A DNA stretch of 64,000 bases from Aquabacterium lacunae (GTDB lineage Bacteria > Pseudomonadota > Gammaproteobacteria > Burkholderiales > Burkholderiaceae_C). Location: assembly GCF_004310865.1 (NCBI RefSeq), contig NZ_SIXI01000004.1, positions 248,001-312,000 on the forward strand, read 5' to 3'. Made by a program: the position numbers and the translations under genes. Below the pieces are notes generated by a model. That model worked only from the letters and a program-made list of their open reading frames with translations, was not told the origin of the DNA and did no database searches. Positions within the stretch are counted from its first letter, which is position 1, and each line of letters begins with the position of its first letter. Shown piece by piece: positions 18,359 through 27,754 of the stretch.

Positions 18359-19810
18359 ATGAACACCCTGCGAAAGTCCTTGCTGCTCACGTTCTTTTCG
18401 ACGAACGGAGCAACTGCAGTCCAGTTTGCTGTGACGGTCGTGCTGGCACGCCTGCTTTCCCCTGAGGACATTGGCGTGTTCTCCATCACGGCCGTGATGG
18501 TCTCCATCGCACACCTGTTTCGCGATTTTGGTGTCGGGGCCTACCTCCAGCAGGAAAAGGAGTTGACCCCAGAGAAAGTCAGTGCCGCATTTGGCATGCT
18601 TCTGACTTCCTCCTGGTTGATTGCACTGGCCGTGTTCGCGCTCAGTTGGCCAGCCAGTGCTTTTTATGGACAAGAGGGGATTCAGGATGTGATGCAAGTG
18701 ATGGCCATCGGGTTTGCCGTGATCCCATTCGGCGCCGTGACGCACAGCATCCTGACCCGTGAGTACAAGGCTACCGAGCAAGCATACGTTCGGATTGTCG
18801 GCACGGCTGCTTACGCGATTTCTGCCATCAGCCTGGCTCACGCGGGCTTCGGCTATATGTCGATGGCGTGGGCCAGCCTCATCAACATCATCGCGACCGC
18901 TTTGGGGTATCTGCCATTCAAACCCGAGGTGATGACCTGGCGACCACGCTTCCGTGGCTGGAGAAAAGTGATGCACTTCGGTGCTGGTGCGACGCTCAGC
19001 AACAGCCTCGAAGCCGTGCACACCGCCATGCCAGACATGATGCTGGGCAAGCTCAGTGGCCCGCACGATGTGGGACTGCTGAGCAGAGGATTAGGCACCA
19101 CCAACCTGTTGAACCAGGTGATAGGCCCCACTTTGTCTTACGCGGTCCTGCCTTACCTTGCCAAGGCGCACCACAGCGGACAGGCCTTGGATCAGCACCT
19201 GGAAAAAGCACGGGCCTACGCCACAGGCATCATGTGGCCTGCCCTGGCATGCACCGGCTTTTATGCCCAGCCCCTGATTGCGTTCCTTTATGGGGAGAAA
19301 TGGCTCCCGGCCACCCCCATCGTTCAGTGGGGATGCCTGATGCTGCTCCTGTCAACTCCTTTCAGCTTCAATGGTGCAGCCTACATGGCGATTGGTCGCC
19401 CCTTGCTCGCTGTACTTCCCACGCTGGCCAGCCTGATATTGCGGGGAGCGCTGATTCTTTGGCTGTATGACGGCACCTTGGAATCATTTGCCGCCGGTTT
19501 GTGCATGGCAGCGGTGGCGGGATACCCCATCCATGCCTGGCTGCAACACCGCATTCTCGGAGTCAGTGCCCGCGCGTTTCTGCGAAGCCAGTACAAGAGC
19601 TTCTGGGTCTGCGTGGCATGCGGCTGCGTTGGTGCAGCACTGGCCCATCTGAGCAAGCCCTGGGCCGCGGGATGGCAGTTGCTGCTGGCAGGCCTGATCA
19701 TTCCCGTCTGGTGGCTGATCTGCCTCAGAATGTTGAGGCATCCCCTTCTGGCAGAGGTTCAACCCTTGGTGGTTAGATTCCCCCGGTTGGCTGGATGGCT
19801 CCAAGCTTGA
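18359..19810 (+). CDS. Wzx-type oligosaccharide flippase (lipopolysaccharide biosynthesis protein)
   Basis: 483 residues with about 12-14 hydrophobic segments. The opening LARLLSPEDIGVFSITAVMVSIAHLF is typical of the PST/Wzx family (MOP superfamily). It would move undecaprenyl-linked repeat units to the periplasmic face. It is the only clear flippase in the window. Its stop is followed at once by the GTG of the next gene, so these are cotranscribed. Confidence 0.9.
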   Translation: MNTLRKSLLLTFFSTNGATAVQFAVTVVLARLLSPEDIGVFSITAVMVSIAHLFRDFGVGAYLQQEKELTPEKVSAAFGMLLTSSWLIALAVFALSWPASAFYGQEGIQDVMQVMAIGFAVIPFGAVTHSILTREYKATEQAYVRIVGTAAYAISAISLAHAGFGYMSMAWASLINIIATALGYLPFKPEVMTWRPRFRGWRKVMHFGAGATLSNSLEAVHTAMPDMMLGKLSGPHDVGLLSRGLGTTNLLNQVIGPTLSYAVLPYLAKAHHSGQALDQHLEKARAYATGIMWPALACTGFYAQPLIAFLYGEKWLPATPIVQWGCLMLLLSTPFSFNGAAYMAIGRPLLAVLPTLASLILRGALILWLYDGTLESFAAGLCMAAVAGYPIHAWLQHRILGVSARAFLRSQYKSFWVCVACGCVGAALAHLSKPWAAGWQLLLAGLIIPVWWLICLRMLRHPLLAEVQPLVVRFPRLAGWLQA

Positions 19811-20767
19811 GTGTCGCCACACGCCGTTATGCATCCCTCTCACCCATTGCCCCAACGAATCCAACAACTGCTCGCTGCTGCAGCATCGCGTTGGCACAAA
19901 CGCCGATATCAAACGGCCGTCAAGGGCATTTTGCAAACCCCTCCAGTCGAGCGTGGGAGCAGAGATTTCACGGCACTGTCCATGGTGCACCAACGCGATG
20001 TGCTGCCCTACCTGTGCGCCCTGAAATCGTTCGCGCGGCACGCCGAGCCCTCCGATGTGGCGGTTGTGTGCGACCCCAGCATCGACGACGCATCTCGGGC
20101 GCTATTCCGCAAGCACATCCCGCACATCAGGTTGCTGGAAGCCTGTGACTTCCAGCATGACAGTCATCCAACCGGCGGAACCTGGGAGCGACTTGCCGCG
20201 ATTGCACACAACGCCAGCCGTCAATACACCGTTCAGGTGGATGCGGACACGCTGACCTTGGATTCCATCCCAGAGGTCACTGACGCCATTGATGCGGGCC
20301 ACGGATTCGTGATCGGTGAAGAAACAGGCCAACGCATCGTGTCGTTGGCGGCGACAGCGGCGCATGCGAGCCAGTGGACGGATGAACACATCCAGGCCTT
20401 CATCGAGAAACGCATGCACGCGCATCCTCCAGCACTGTCGCTGTACGTGCGCGGATGCTCGGGATTCACTGGTTTCCCAATCGACCCGCTGATGACCGAA
20501 AAGATGCGCGATTTTTCTCGCAGGATGCAGGCCATTGCAGGGCAGCGCTGGACGGAATGGGGCACTGAGCAGATCACCAGCAACTACCTGGTCGCCAATG
20601 CCAAAGGCAGTGCGGTATTGCCATTTCCTGCATATTGCACCCCAGATTCGTCGTTGCAGCATGTGCGCTTTGCGCATTTCATCGGCTACATGCGTTTCAC
20701 GAATGCCCTTTATCGCGACGCCACGACGGCACTCATCGGGCAACTGAGCCATCAGGCGCTCGCTTGA
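19811..20767 (+). CDS. putative GT-A-like glycosyltransferase
   Basis: 318 residues of no sharply defined family. The pattern LSMVHQRDVLPYLCALKSFARH, then VAVVCDPSIDD and VQVDADTLTL with a DAD motif (144-146), matches nucleotide-sugar transferases of GT-A type. The start is uncertain: a GTG directly after the flippase stop or the ATG at 19829. It lies between the flippase and a deacetylase, so a cytoplasmic glycan role is inferred. Confidence 0.6.
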   Translation: MSPHAVMHPSHPLPQRIQQLLAAAASRWHKRRYQTAVKGILQTPPVERGSRDFTALSMVHQRDVLPYLCALKSFARHAEPSDVAVVCDPSIDDASRALFRKHIPHIRLLEACDFQHDSHPTGGTWERLAAIAHNASRQYTVQVDADTLTLDSIPEVTDAIDAGHGFVIGEETGQRIVSLAATAAHASQWTDEHIQAFIEKRMHAHPPALSLYVRGCSGFTGFPIDPLMTEKMRDFSRRMQAIAGQRWTEWGTEQITSNYLVANAKGSAVLPFPAYCTPDSSLQHVRFAHFIGYMRFTNALYRDATTALIGQLSHQALA

Positions 20768-20792
20768 TCGACGCAAGCCATCCGGGACTCCC

Positions 20793-21818
20793 GTGAACAA
20801 GCTCCCTTCACCTCCTCAATCGTGCCAGACCGGTTCACTGAACTGGCTCAAGGAGCATGCGCAGTTGATGCTGTTCAAGGGGCTGCTGATCTCGATGCGC
20901 CAGCAAAAGATTGCGAACCGGCTGAGCATCCTGACCTTTCACAAACTGCCAGCAGCCCCCGATCCGCTGCTCCCCAGAGAACTTCTGGCCTCCGACTTCG
21001 TCCAGATGCTGGCGCAGCTGAAAGTCACCCGAAAAGTGCTGCCCCTGGAAGATGCGCTGCAACGACTCCGTCAAGGTCGGCTCCCCGAGGGCGCGGTGGT
21101 CCTGACCTTCGACGATGGCTACGGTGACTGGCATCAGCACATCACGCCATCGCTGCTTCGACATGACCTGCATGCGACGTTCTTCATCACCACAGGCATC
21201 CTCGACGGACAAGCGCTCTGGCATGAGCGACTGATCGAATGCATACGGCGCATGCCAGCCGACGGCCTGACTGCGCCTTGCCCATGGACAGGGGCCGCTC
21301 ATACGCACACAGCCACTCGGGAAGAGCACCTTCACCTGGCGCTCAAACATGCCAAAACCCTGACATTGAGGCAGAGAGAGGAAATGCTGAGCGCACTGGA
21401 GCACGAGCTTGGCGGAACGACACCGGGCGACTTCCGGGAGGCCGATGTGCGGCAGTTGTCCAATCAGGGTTTTGGCATCGGTGCCCACACTCAGCAACAT
21501 CCCATATTGCTGCACTGCTCCCCCCACGAAGCCCGGGAGGAAATCGCGAGATCCAAGCACACCCTGGAGCACATCACACGAGCCCCAGTCCCTTTCTTTG
21601 CATATCCGAACGGCAAGCCTGGAGGAGACTTCGACAGCACCCATGTAGAAATGGTCAAGCATTGCGGATTCAAGGCAGCCTTCACCACCAGTGCTGGCAC
21701 TGTCGACAGATCCAGTGACTGGTTCCAGCTGCCGAGACTGGGCCCCTGGAAAGCTTCAGCCACCGGCTTTGAACTTCAACTGATCCGCAACCTGTTCCAC
21801 GTCGAGCGACGCGTCTGA
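20793..21818 (+). CDS. polysaccharide deacetylase (NodB domain)
   Basis: 341 residues with a GTG start. The NodB motifs are VLTFDDGYGD (about 103-112) and GIGAHTQQHPIL, which keep the catalytic aspartates and the HxxxH zinc site. It removes N- or O-acetyl groups from sugars. No signal peptide was seen, though a hydrophobic stretch lies at about 25-36. This is the second deacetylase in the locus; the XrtA-type one is at 36941-37819. It is followed after 5 bases by a glycosyltransferase. Confidence 0.85.
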   Translation: MNKLPSPPQSCQTGSLNWLKEHAQLMLFKGLLISMRQQKIANRLSILTFHKLPAAPDPLLPRELLASDFVQMLAQLKVTRKVLPLEDALQRLRQGRLPEGAVVLTFDDGYGDWHQHITPSLLRHDLHATFFITTGILDGQALWHERLIECIRRMPADGLTAPCPWTGAAHTHTATREEHLHLALKHAKTLTLRQREEMLSALEHELGGTTPGDFREADVRQLSNQGFGIGAHTQQHPILLHCSPHEAREEIARSKHTLEHITRAPVPFFAYPNGKPGGDFDSTHVEMVKHCGFKAAFTTSAGTVDRSSDWFQLPRLGPWKASATGFELQLIRNLFHVERRV

Positions 21819-21823
21819 CACCC

Positions 21824-23083
21824 ATGGCTGACAAGCATCACCCCTCGGCCCGCATACTGCTGATCGCCAATACCTTTCCACCCATCCACGGAGGATCGGC
21901 CGTGGTCTATGGAGGACTGTGCGAGCACCTGCCATCAGGCAGCATCCACGTCCTCACGGCATCCAGGCGCCACACAGACCGCCAGGAGATTCGTGGGCAC
22001 CAAGCGCATGATGCATCGACCGGCTACCCGGTCGACCGCATGGATTACCTGCGCCCCCCCAGTCTCCCGCCATCAGGATCCATATGGGAATCGCTACGTC
22101 GCTTGCTCTGGATCGACCTGCCGCTCAACATCAGGATCCTGCTGAAGGTGCTGCACATGATCCGCAAGCATCGACTCAACGTCGTGTGCGTGGGTGAGTT
22201 GGTGTCCCATGGCTGGCTCGCACCGGCTTTGAAAAGACTGACCTCGTGCCGAATCATCATGTACATCCATGGAGAGGAGGTCACCACCCACACGTCGGGC
22301 CGTCTCAGTGGCGACCGTCGAGCCAGTTACCTGGCCAGCGCAGATGCCGTGGTAGCCGTGAGCAGCTTCACTGCACAAGCCCTGCAGCAGATGTTGAGGG
22401 TGCCGGCCGAAAAGATACGGCTGATACCCAACGGCGTGGATACCCGCCGCTTTCATCCCGCCGAGCCCGACACAGAGTTTCTTGCCCGTGAAGGGCTCTC
22501 AGGATGCCGCTTTGTGCTGACGGTGGCGCGACTGGTCGAACGCAAAGGCATCGATATGGCAATCCAAGCCATGTCGATCGTGAAGCAATCGATTGCGGAC
22601 GTGAAGCTCGTGATCGTGGGTGAGGGACCTCACCGCACGGCTCTGGAGGCGCGCATCGAGCAGTTGGGGCTGCAGCACGCTGTCCGATTGACCGGTAGCC
22701 GCTCCTTCGAAGATGTGCTCAAGCTCTTCCAGGGATGTGAACTGTTCCTGATGCCGAACAGAACCCTGCCCGACGGCGACACAGAAGGATTCGGCCTGGT
22801 GTTCCGTGAGGCAAACGCATGCGGTAAAGCCGTCATCGGCGGTGCGGCTGGTGGCGCGGTGGACGCCATTGCTCACGGTCAATCCGGCTATCTGGTCGAT
22901 GGCACTCGACCCGAAGACATTGCCGCACGCGTGATCGAACTCCTTTGCGATGCTCCGTTGAGAACCCGGATGGAAGCAACTGGGTTGGCACTGGCCCGTG
23001 CTGGAAGCACGGCTGCAGTGGCTCAGCAATTCCTGCACCTGTGCGAGGCACTGGTGGCGGGTGCAGATTCGCCCACGCCATGA
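21824..23083 (+). CDS. family 4 glycosyltransferase (GT-B fold)
   Basis: 419 residues. The N-terminal domain begins ILLIANTFPPIHGGSAVVYGG. The C-terminal Rossmann domain has the RLIPNGVDTRRFHP and LTVARLVERKGIDMAIQA motifs and the EGFGLVFREANACGKAVIGG donor-site E(x7)E motif. It is a cytoplasmic sugar transferase of unknown specificity. It overlaps the acyltransferase start by ATGA, so the two are coupled. Confidence 0.9.
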   Translation: MADKHHPSARILLIANTFPPIHGGSAVVYGGLCEHLPSGSIHVLTASRRHTDRQEIRGHQAHDASTGYPVDRMDYLRPPSLPPSGSIWESLRRLLWIDLPLNIRILLKVLHMIRKHRLNVVCVGELVSHGWLAPALKRLTSCRIIMYIHGEEVTTHTSGRLSGDRRASYLASADAVVAVSSFTAQALQQMLRVPAEKIRLIPNGVDTRRFHPAEPDTEFLAREGLSGCRFVLTVARLVERKGIDMAIQAMSIVKQSIADVKLVIVGEGPHRTALEARIEQLGLQHAVRLTGSRSFEDVLKLFQGCELFLMPNRTLPDGDTEGFGLVFREANACGKAVIGGAAGGAVDAIAHGQSGYLVDGTRPEDIAARVIELLCDAPLRTRMEATGLALARAGSTAAVAQQFLHLCEALVAGADSPTP

Positions 23084-24189
23084 ATCATTGGTTCGCGATG
23101 CATTTCGAGCTGCGCCGGGGGCAGGTCGACACACCCTCTCACGCGATGGAGGGTCTCAGAGGTCTCGCAGTGACGCTGGTGTTCCTCGTTCACTATGTCA
23201 CGCTCACCTCCCCTTGGGTGACGCGCGACGGGCTGACCGACCAATGGGCACAGTACATCCACCGCTTGGGCAATGCCGGGGTCGACCTTTTCTTCGTGCT
23301 CAGTGGCTACCTGATCTACCGGACTCTGATGACTCGGCCGCAGCCATACATCGGCTTCATGCGCCGGCGCATCCGACGCATCTACCCAGCCTTCCTGGTG
23401 GTCTTTGCAGTGCACCTGGCGCTGGCGCTGTCCATGGGCAGCAGCAAGCTGCCGACAGATGGTGTCGAACGGTGGATCTACATTCTGCAAAACCTGCTGC
23501 TTCTGCCTGGCCTGTTTCCCATCGAACCCCTCATTGCCGTCGCGTGGTCATTGAGCTACGAGTTCTTTTTTTACATTGCCCTTCCATTCTGGATCTCAGG
23601 TCTGCGGCTTCGCCAACAGCCAGCCAGCCGCCGAATCCTCCTGCTGTGTGGGGTAGCGCTCGCCATGCTGCTGACTCCGCAAATCTTGGGCTCACACATT
23701 CGCATGACGCTGTTCGTCGCTGGAATGATGGTTCACGAACTCATGCAAGGTGGACGACGCGTCTCGGCTGCCACAGGCATGACGGCTGGCCTTTTGGCAC
23801 TTGCATCCACACAGCTCGCGCCGTCGGGTCCATGGAGCGGAACCTGCATGACGGGTTCACTCAGTGTGGGATTTGGCCTTCTGTGTGCTGCAAGCCTGAA
23901 TCACCAGACGAGCAAACTGACGACCATCCTGTCGTGGCCACCGATCCGATGGCTGGGCAACATGAGTTACTCCTATTACCTGATGCATGGTCTGGCGCTG
24001 CATGCATGGGTGAACGTGCTGGCAAGGCTGGCACCACCCGATCAGCATCCTGATGCCTTGTTTTGGCTGAGCATGCTGCCCGCGTTCATGTTCACCCTGC
24101 TGCCCTCTGCCGCACTGTTTCTGTTTGTTGAAAAGCCGCTGTCACTGACTTCTTCATCCGCCGCCCCGTCCAGGGCGACAGCGACCTGA
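23080..24189 (+). CDS. membrane acyltransferase 3 family protein (OafA-like)
   Basis: 369 residues with about ten hydrophobic segments. Near the start are EGLRGLAVTLVFLVHY, with the family's catalytic-type histidine, and the VDLFFVLSGYLI motif of acyltransferase 3 enzymes. R/K-rich loops follow (RRRIRRIYP). It would O-acetylate or otherwise acylate sugars across the inner membrane. It ends 11 bases before the convergent GT2 gene; no terminator was seen there. Confidence 0.9.
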   Translation: MNHWFAMHFELRRGQVDTPSHAMEGLRGLAVTLVFLVHYVTLTSPWVTRDGLTDQWAQYIHRLGNAGVDLFFVLSGYLIYRTLMTRPQPYIGFMRRRIRRIYPAFLVVFAVHLALALSMGSSKLPTDGVERWIYILQNLLLLPGLFPIEPLIAVAWSLSYEFFFYIALPFWISGLRLRQQPASRRILLLCGVALAMLLTPQILGSHIRMTLFVAGMMVHELMQGGRRVSAATGMTAGLLALASTQLAPSGPWSGTCMTGSLSVGFGLLCAASLNHQTSKLTTILSWPPIRWLGNMSYSYYLMHGLALHAWVNVLARLAPPDQHPDALFWLSMLPAFMFTLLPSAALFLFVEKPLSLTSSSAAPSRATAT

Positions 24190-24200
24190 TCAGACTGAAG

Positions 24201-25172
24201 TCAAGGCCTGGCCAAACGGACTGTCAGGGTATCTTGAGCCCTTCCGTAGCGCCGCAGGACGTGGTGGATCAATGCAGCCCGAGCGGCATGCGCAAAGGGA
24301 GATGCAGACCACAACAGCCACCGGACCATCTCCCATTTGCCTGCAGCAGCCCCATCCTGCCGGATGTCATGCCCTGCCGTGTTGCACAGGGTCCAGAAGA
24401 GCTTGCGCATCGCCTTCAGGCGCCCAGACCAAGTGGCTTCGTGCTTGGCGGATAACAGCAACGAATTGCGGGTGATGTAATAAGTCTTGAGCGCGACCCT
24501 GCGTCCACCGAAGGACCGGGATTCCTTGTGCAGGACACGAGCAGCAGGTATGACATAAGCGGCAAAGCCGGCCTTGACGGCCCTGCGGTAATAGTCGGTC
24601 TCTTCCAGTTGCAGGAAAAAGCGTTCATCGAGCAAACCAACCCGCTCAAAAATGATCCGGTCGATCAACAAGGCAGCACCGAACGCATGGTCGAGCAGAA
24701 CAGGCTCGTCACGCGAGGCTGAAGGCAGATTCGCAACCGGATCCAACTGAGCGATGGAAGGCTCATCAAAATAATAGATCGATGGATGCAGAAGACATGG
24801 CCCGATTTCTCTGGCTGCCCGGAGCACAGCACACATGGCCCCAGGCAGAACCTCGGTGTCATTGTTGAGCAACAGCACATGTGAGGCGCCGCGTTCGAGG
24901 GCCCAGCGAACCCCCACGTTGTTTCCTCCCGCCCACCCCAGGTTCTCTCCGGTGGCAATCACGGAAACACCGGGAAAGGCCGTTCTGATGGCGTCGGCTT
25001 CTGGAGCGCCAGAGCCGTTATCAACGACCAACACTTGCAACCCGGCTTCGACATCGCTCGCCAGCGAGGCCAGACACTGCAAAGTGTCCTGCAAGCCATT
25101 CCAGTTCAGGATAACGACAGTGAGTCCTGATAAGGACAAGCTGGCCGAGCCTTTGTTTTCTTGCGCAAACAC
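24201..25172 (-). CDS. family 2 glycosyltransferase (rhamnosyltransferase-like)
   Basis: 323 residues with VVILNWNGLQDTLQCLASL, VVDNGSG and LLLNNDTEVLPGA, the pattern of dTDP-rhamnosyltransferase-like GT2 proteins. LEETDYYRRAVKAG supplies the later acidic motif. The ribosome site AGGAG sits 4 bases before ATG. It is the last gene of the long minus-strand XrtA operon, one base after the acyltransferase stop. The rhamnose specificity is only a family resemblance. Confidence 0.88.
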   Translation of the reverse strand: MFAQENKGSASLSLSGLTVVILNWNGLQDTLQCLASLASDVEAGLQVLVVDNGSGAPEADAIRTAFPGVSVIATGENLGWAGGNNVGVRWALERGASHVLLLNNDTEVLPGAMCAVLRAAREIGPCLLHPSIYYFDEPSIAQLDPVANLPSASRDEPVLLDHAFGAALLIDRIIFERVGLLDERFFLQLEETDYYRRAVKAGFAAYVIPAARVLHKESRSFGGRRVALKTYYITRNSLLLSAKHEATWSGRLKAMRKLFWTLCNTAGHDIRQDGAAAGKWEMVRWLLWSASPFAHAARAALIHHVLRRYGRAQDTLTVRLARP

Positions 25173-25173
25173 A

Positions 25174-26244
25174 TCAAACTCCTGACGTATGCTGAACCGG
25201 CAGACGCAAGCTGCCGGCGAAGATCAGAGAATGCAGGCCAGTCACCCTGTGTCTCATCCACTTCGCCATCCAGACAGGCACAGCGACGGACAAGACAAAA
25301 ATGAACGCCCCGATCAGCAAAGGATGCTCCGACAACCAGGGCCCTTTGGCAGCCAGCCTGAAAAGCGGCACTTGAATGAACTGATGGAGCAGAAAGATCT
25401 CAAGGCTGAACTGTCCGATCGTGCGAAACAGGCTCAATCGACCAGCCCCAATGCGGGACATCAGGCACAACATGAGCAGTCCCATCAGGTTGGCTGCCAA
25501 CAGAGCCAGGAACCAACCTGGCTGGGCAATGCCTGGCAATGCAAAGGTACCCACCTCAAATTGGCGGTCGGATTGCATCACCCACAGATGAGCCGCTGCA
25601 GCTCCAGCGGTCACGGCCAGCAAAGCAAGCACATGACGCCATCGCGAACCCGCGATGTACATGCCAACCCACGACAGGCATGGCCACACCAGGGCGCAGA
25701 TCGCCAGGGCATGGAGTGCAGGGCCACACCCCCACCAGAGCACGGCGCCACCAGAAATCTTCAGCAATTCGGCTGGCCATAACAATGCGACCCCAGCAGA
25801 GCCCAGCACAAGGCCTCGGGCCCAGACACTGTCGCGCTGTGCAAACTTTCCAAGCAGCACAAAGGTCAGCAAGGCCGGCAGGAACCACAACACGGACATG
25901 CCGCAACCGTCCTTGATGACGCCCATGCCGGCTTGCATCAGGCCGGTGACAAATCGCTCATGTTCAAAAGCGCCCAGCATCAACCACTGCCCCAAGGCCG
26001 CCAAAGCGTAAAACACCAGCCAAGGCACCAGGTACCGAGGCGTTCGTTTGCGGAGAAAAGTCCAGCCATCATCTTGGTTGCGATCAAGTCCGATCCTTGA
26101 GACCAGGAAGAATGCCAGCACATGCACCGTCAAAGGATGAAACCAGGACGGGGCGACCAGCCGAAATCCATCGTTGTGATCAGCAACGACCAGGAGGATG
26201 GCAAGGGCCTTGAGGCCGTCCAGATGGATCCAGCGGTGATTCAT
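25174..26244 (-). CDS. membrane acyltransferase family protein
   Basis: 356 residues from MNHRWIHLDGLK with about ten hydrophobic segments. LDGLKALAILLVVADHND places the expected histidine in the first helix, as in acyltransferase 3 proteins. The start was set by the ATGA overlap with the O-ligase gene; the longer in-frame reading would cover that gene. It probably acylates the glycan or its lipid-linked unit. Confidence 0.85.
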   Translation of the reverse strand: MNHRWIHLDGLKALAILLVVADHNDGFRLVAPSWFHPLTVHVLAFFLVSRIGLDRNQDDGWTFLRKRTPRYLVPWLVFYALAALGQWLMLGAFEHERFVTGLMQAGMGVIKDGCGMSVLWFLPALLTFVLLGKFAQRDSVWARGLVLGSAGVALLWPAELLKISGGAVLWWGCGPALHALAICALVWPCLSWVGMYIAGSRWRHVLALLAVTAGAAAAHLWVMQSDRQFEVGTFALPGIAQPGWFLALLAANLMGLLMLCLMSRIGAGRLSLFRTIGQFSLEIFLLHQFIQVPLFRLAAKGPWLSEHPLLIGAFIFVLSVAVPVWMAKWMRHRVTGLHSLIFAGSLRLPVQHTSGV

Positions 26245-27596
26245 GGGGTGTCCGACGGCTGGGCGTGAGCTGTGTGAGCCTGCGGTCGGCGCAGCGCCAG
26301 GTTTGGCGCCGCCGAGTGTGAGGCGTGGTCGCGGACCTGAACCCAGACCATTTGCAGGAGCATCACCAGGTAATAAGGCAGTTCGAAATAAGCGGCGCTC
26401 AACGCTGCGCCTCCAACTGCGTAAACAAGCAGGCACGCACTCAGCATGTCTGCCAGACTGTGCGCCCACCCCAACTGCAGCGGATTCTTCCGGGCAAGGC
26501 GTCGGATGCGCCACCAGTTGTAGAACGCATTGCCCAACAGTGCAACAAACAGCAGCAGCCCCACGAATCCCTGATCACCCAGTACTTCGAAGTAGATGCT
26601 GTGAGTGGCCGCTGCATAGCTCACATCCGGCGTTTCGACAAAGCCCAGAAGTCCCGGTTCGTATCGAAAACGGTCGAAGATGCCGTCGAACTGTCCGGCA
26701 TGGTATCCGCCGCCAAACACTGGATTCTCGACGGCAATGGCACTCGCTCGTTTCCAAGCCGTGACCCGCCCCATGAAGGAATCATCGTCATTGGCCTCCT
26801 TGATCGTGTCCATCCGATCAAACCAGCGATCTGGTGCCAGCTGAACGACCAGCATCGCCAGCATGGCGGCCAGCGCCATGCCGACCAGCTTTCGTTTGCT
26901 GAGCATGATCAGCCAGAGTCCCATCACGATCAACGAGAGCAAGCCGCCACGCGAGTTGGTCGCCAGAACCGCCAGAAAGGTCAGGAGGCCCACTGCAATC
27001 ACACCCCATCGCAACAACCATCGCTCGGCGTGACGACCGACATAAATCAGGAGCGGAATGACCATCAGCAGCACGATGGCGTAATGGTTGTTGTCACCGA
27101 ATTTTGGGATGCCATGGGCATTGTGATTCCCGGCACTGCTGAGGTATTTGAGTCCATCCAGCATGCCGTGAAAGCTCACGCTGATCGCAATGAGGATGAC
27201 ATAGATGTTCAGTCGTTCGCGAGATGTGAGAAACACCGGAATGATCAGACACAGCAGCACGGTCTTGGCCATGTTGCTGAACAACTCCCAGTTTCTAGGC
27301 AAACCCGAATAAGCCAGCAAGGCGCACATCAGGCCATGCAGGATCAACAGCAGCATGATGATCGATGTACCCCCACCCCAATAGGCGGTCTGCCCCCCAC
27401 GTCGTGTCATCACCAGTTGCACCAGTGAGATCAAGGCAAACAGCTGGACCACAGGAACACTGAGCATGAAGCCGTAGACGTGAGACTGGATGGCGATCAT
27501 TCCGCCCCAGCTCCAAAGCAGAAAGGCGCACAAAGGGCTGCGCAACGCCAATGGCAGGAAGGCAACAAGAAAAGACAAGACCAGCAGGTCTCTCAT
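26241..27596 (-). CDS. O-glycosylation ligase, exosortase A system-associated (TIGR03097 type)
   Basis: 451 residues with about ten membrane segments. The central extracytoplasmic stretch (RFRYEPGLLGFVETPDVSYAATHSIYFEVLGDQG, with a break here in my quoting between YAA and ATH) holds the H-S-I-Y-F-E-V-LG-QG pattern of the O-antigen ligase/polymerase superfamily. The gene follows the 52-residue membrane protein with ATGA overlap. In this family the enzyme is thought to transfer glycan to protein or polymerise it; the activity is not fixed by sequence. Confidence 0.88.
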   Translation of the reverse strand: MRDLLVLSFLVAFLPLALRSPLCAFLLWSWGGMIAIQSHVYGFMLSVPVVQLFALISLVQLVMTRRGGQTAYWGGGTSIIMLLLILHGLMCALLAYSGLPRNWELFSNMAKTVLLCLIIPVFLTSRERLNIYVILIAISVSFHGMLDGLKYLSSAGNHNAHGIPKFGDNNHYAIVLLMVIPLLIYVGRHAERWLLRWGVIAVGLLTFLAVLATNSRGGLLSLIVMGLWLIMLSKRKLVGMALAAMLAMLVVQLAPDRWFDRMDTIKEANDDDSFMGRVTAWKRASAIAVENPVFGGGYHAGQFDGIFDRFRYEPGLLGFVETPDVSYAAATHSIYFEVLGDQGFVGLLLFVALLGNAFYNWWRIRRLARKNPLQLGWAHSLADMLSACLLVYAVGGAALSAAYFELPYYLVMLLQMVWVQVRDHASHSAAPNLALRRPQAHTAHAQPSDTP

Positions 27597-27751
27597 GGAC
27601 GCTTCCCATCAACGGCTTTTCCCGTGTTGGTCTTGAGCGCGAACAAACGGTCGATCCAGCTGACAGCCTGATTGCTTTCAACGTGGCGAGTGTGCAGCAG
27701 CAGCAACAGAAAAAACACAAGCATGGCCAACAGGAAGACTCCTTCCAGCAT
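27593..27751 (-). CDS. 52-residue single-pass membrane protein
   Basis: A short gene between stp2-like and O-ligase genes. It starts MLEGVFLLAMLVFFLLLLLH, one leucine/phenylalanine-rich transmembrane helix, followed by a charged cytoplasmic-type tail (WIDRLFALKTNTGKAVDGK). A strong GGGGGT ribosome site lies before the ATG. Its stop overlaps the O-ligase start (ATGA), and only 3 bases separate its start from the upstream stop, so it fits the operon exactly. Function unknown; a partner or regulator of the O-ligase is possible. Confidence 0.8.
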   Translation of the reverse strand: MLEGVFLLAMLVFFLLLLLHTRHVESNQAVSWIDRLFALKTNTGKAVDGKRP

Positions 27752-27754
27752 GAA

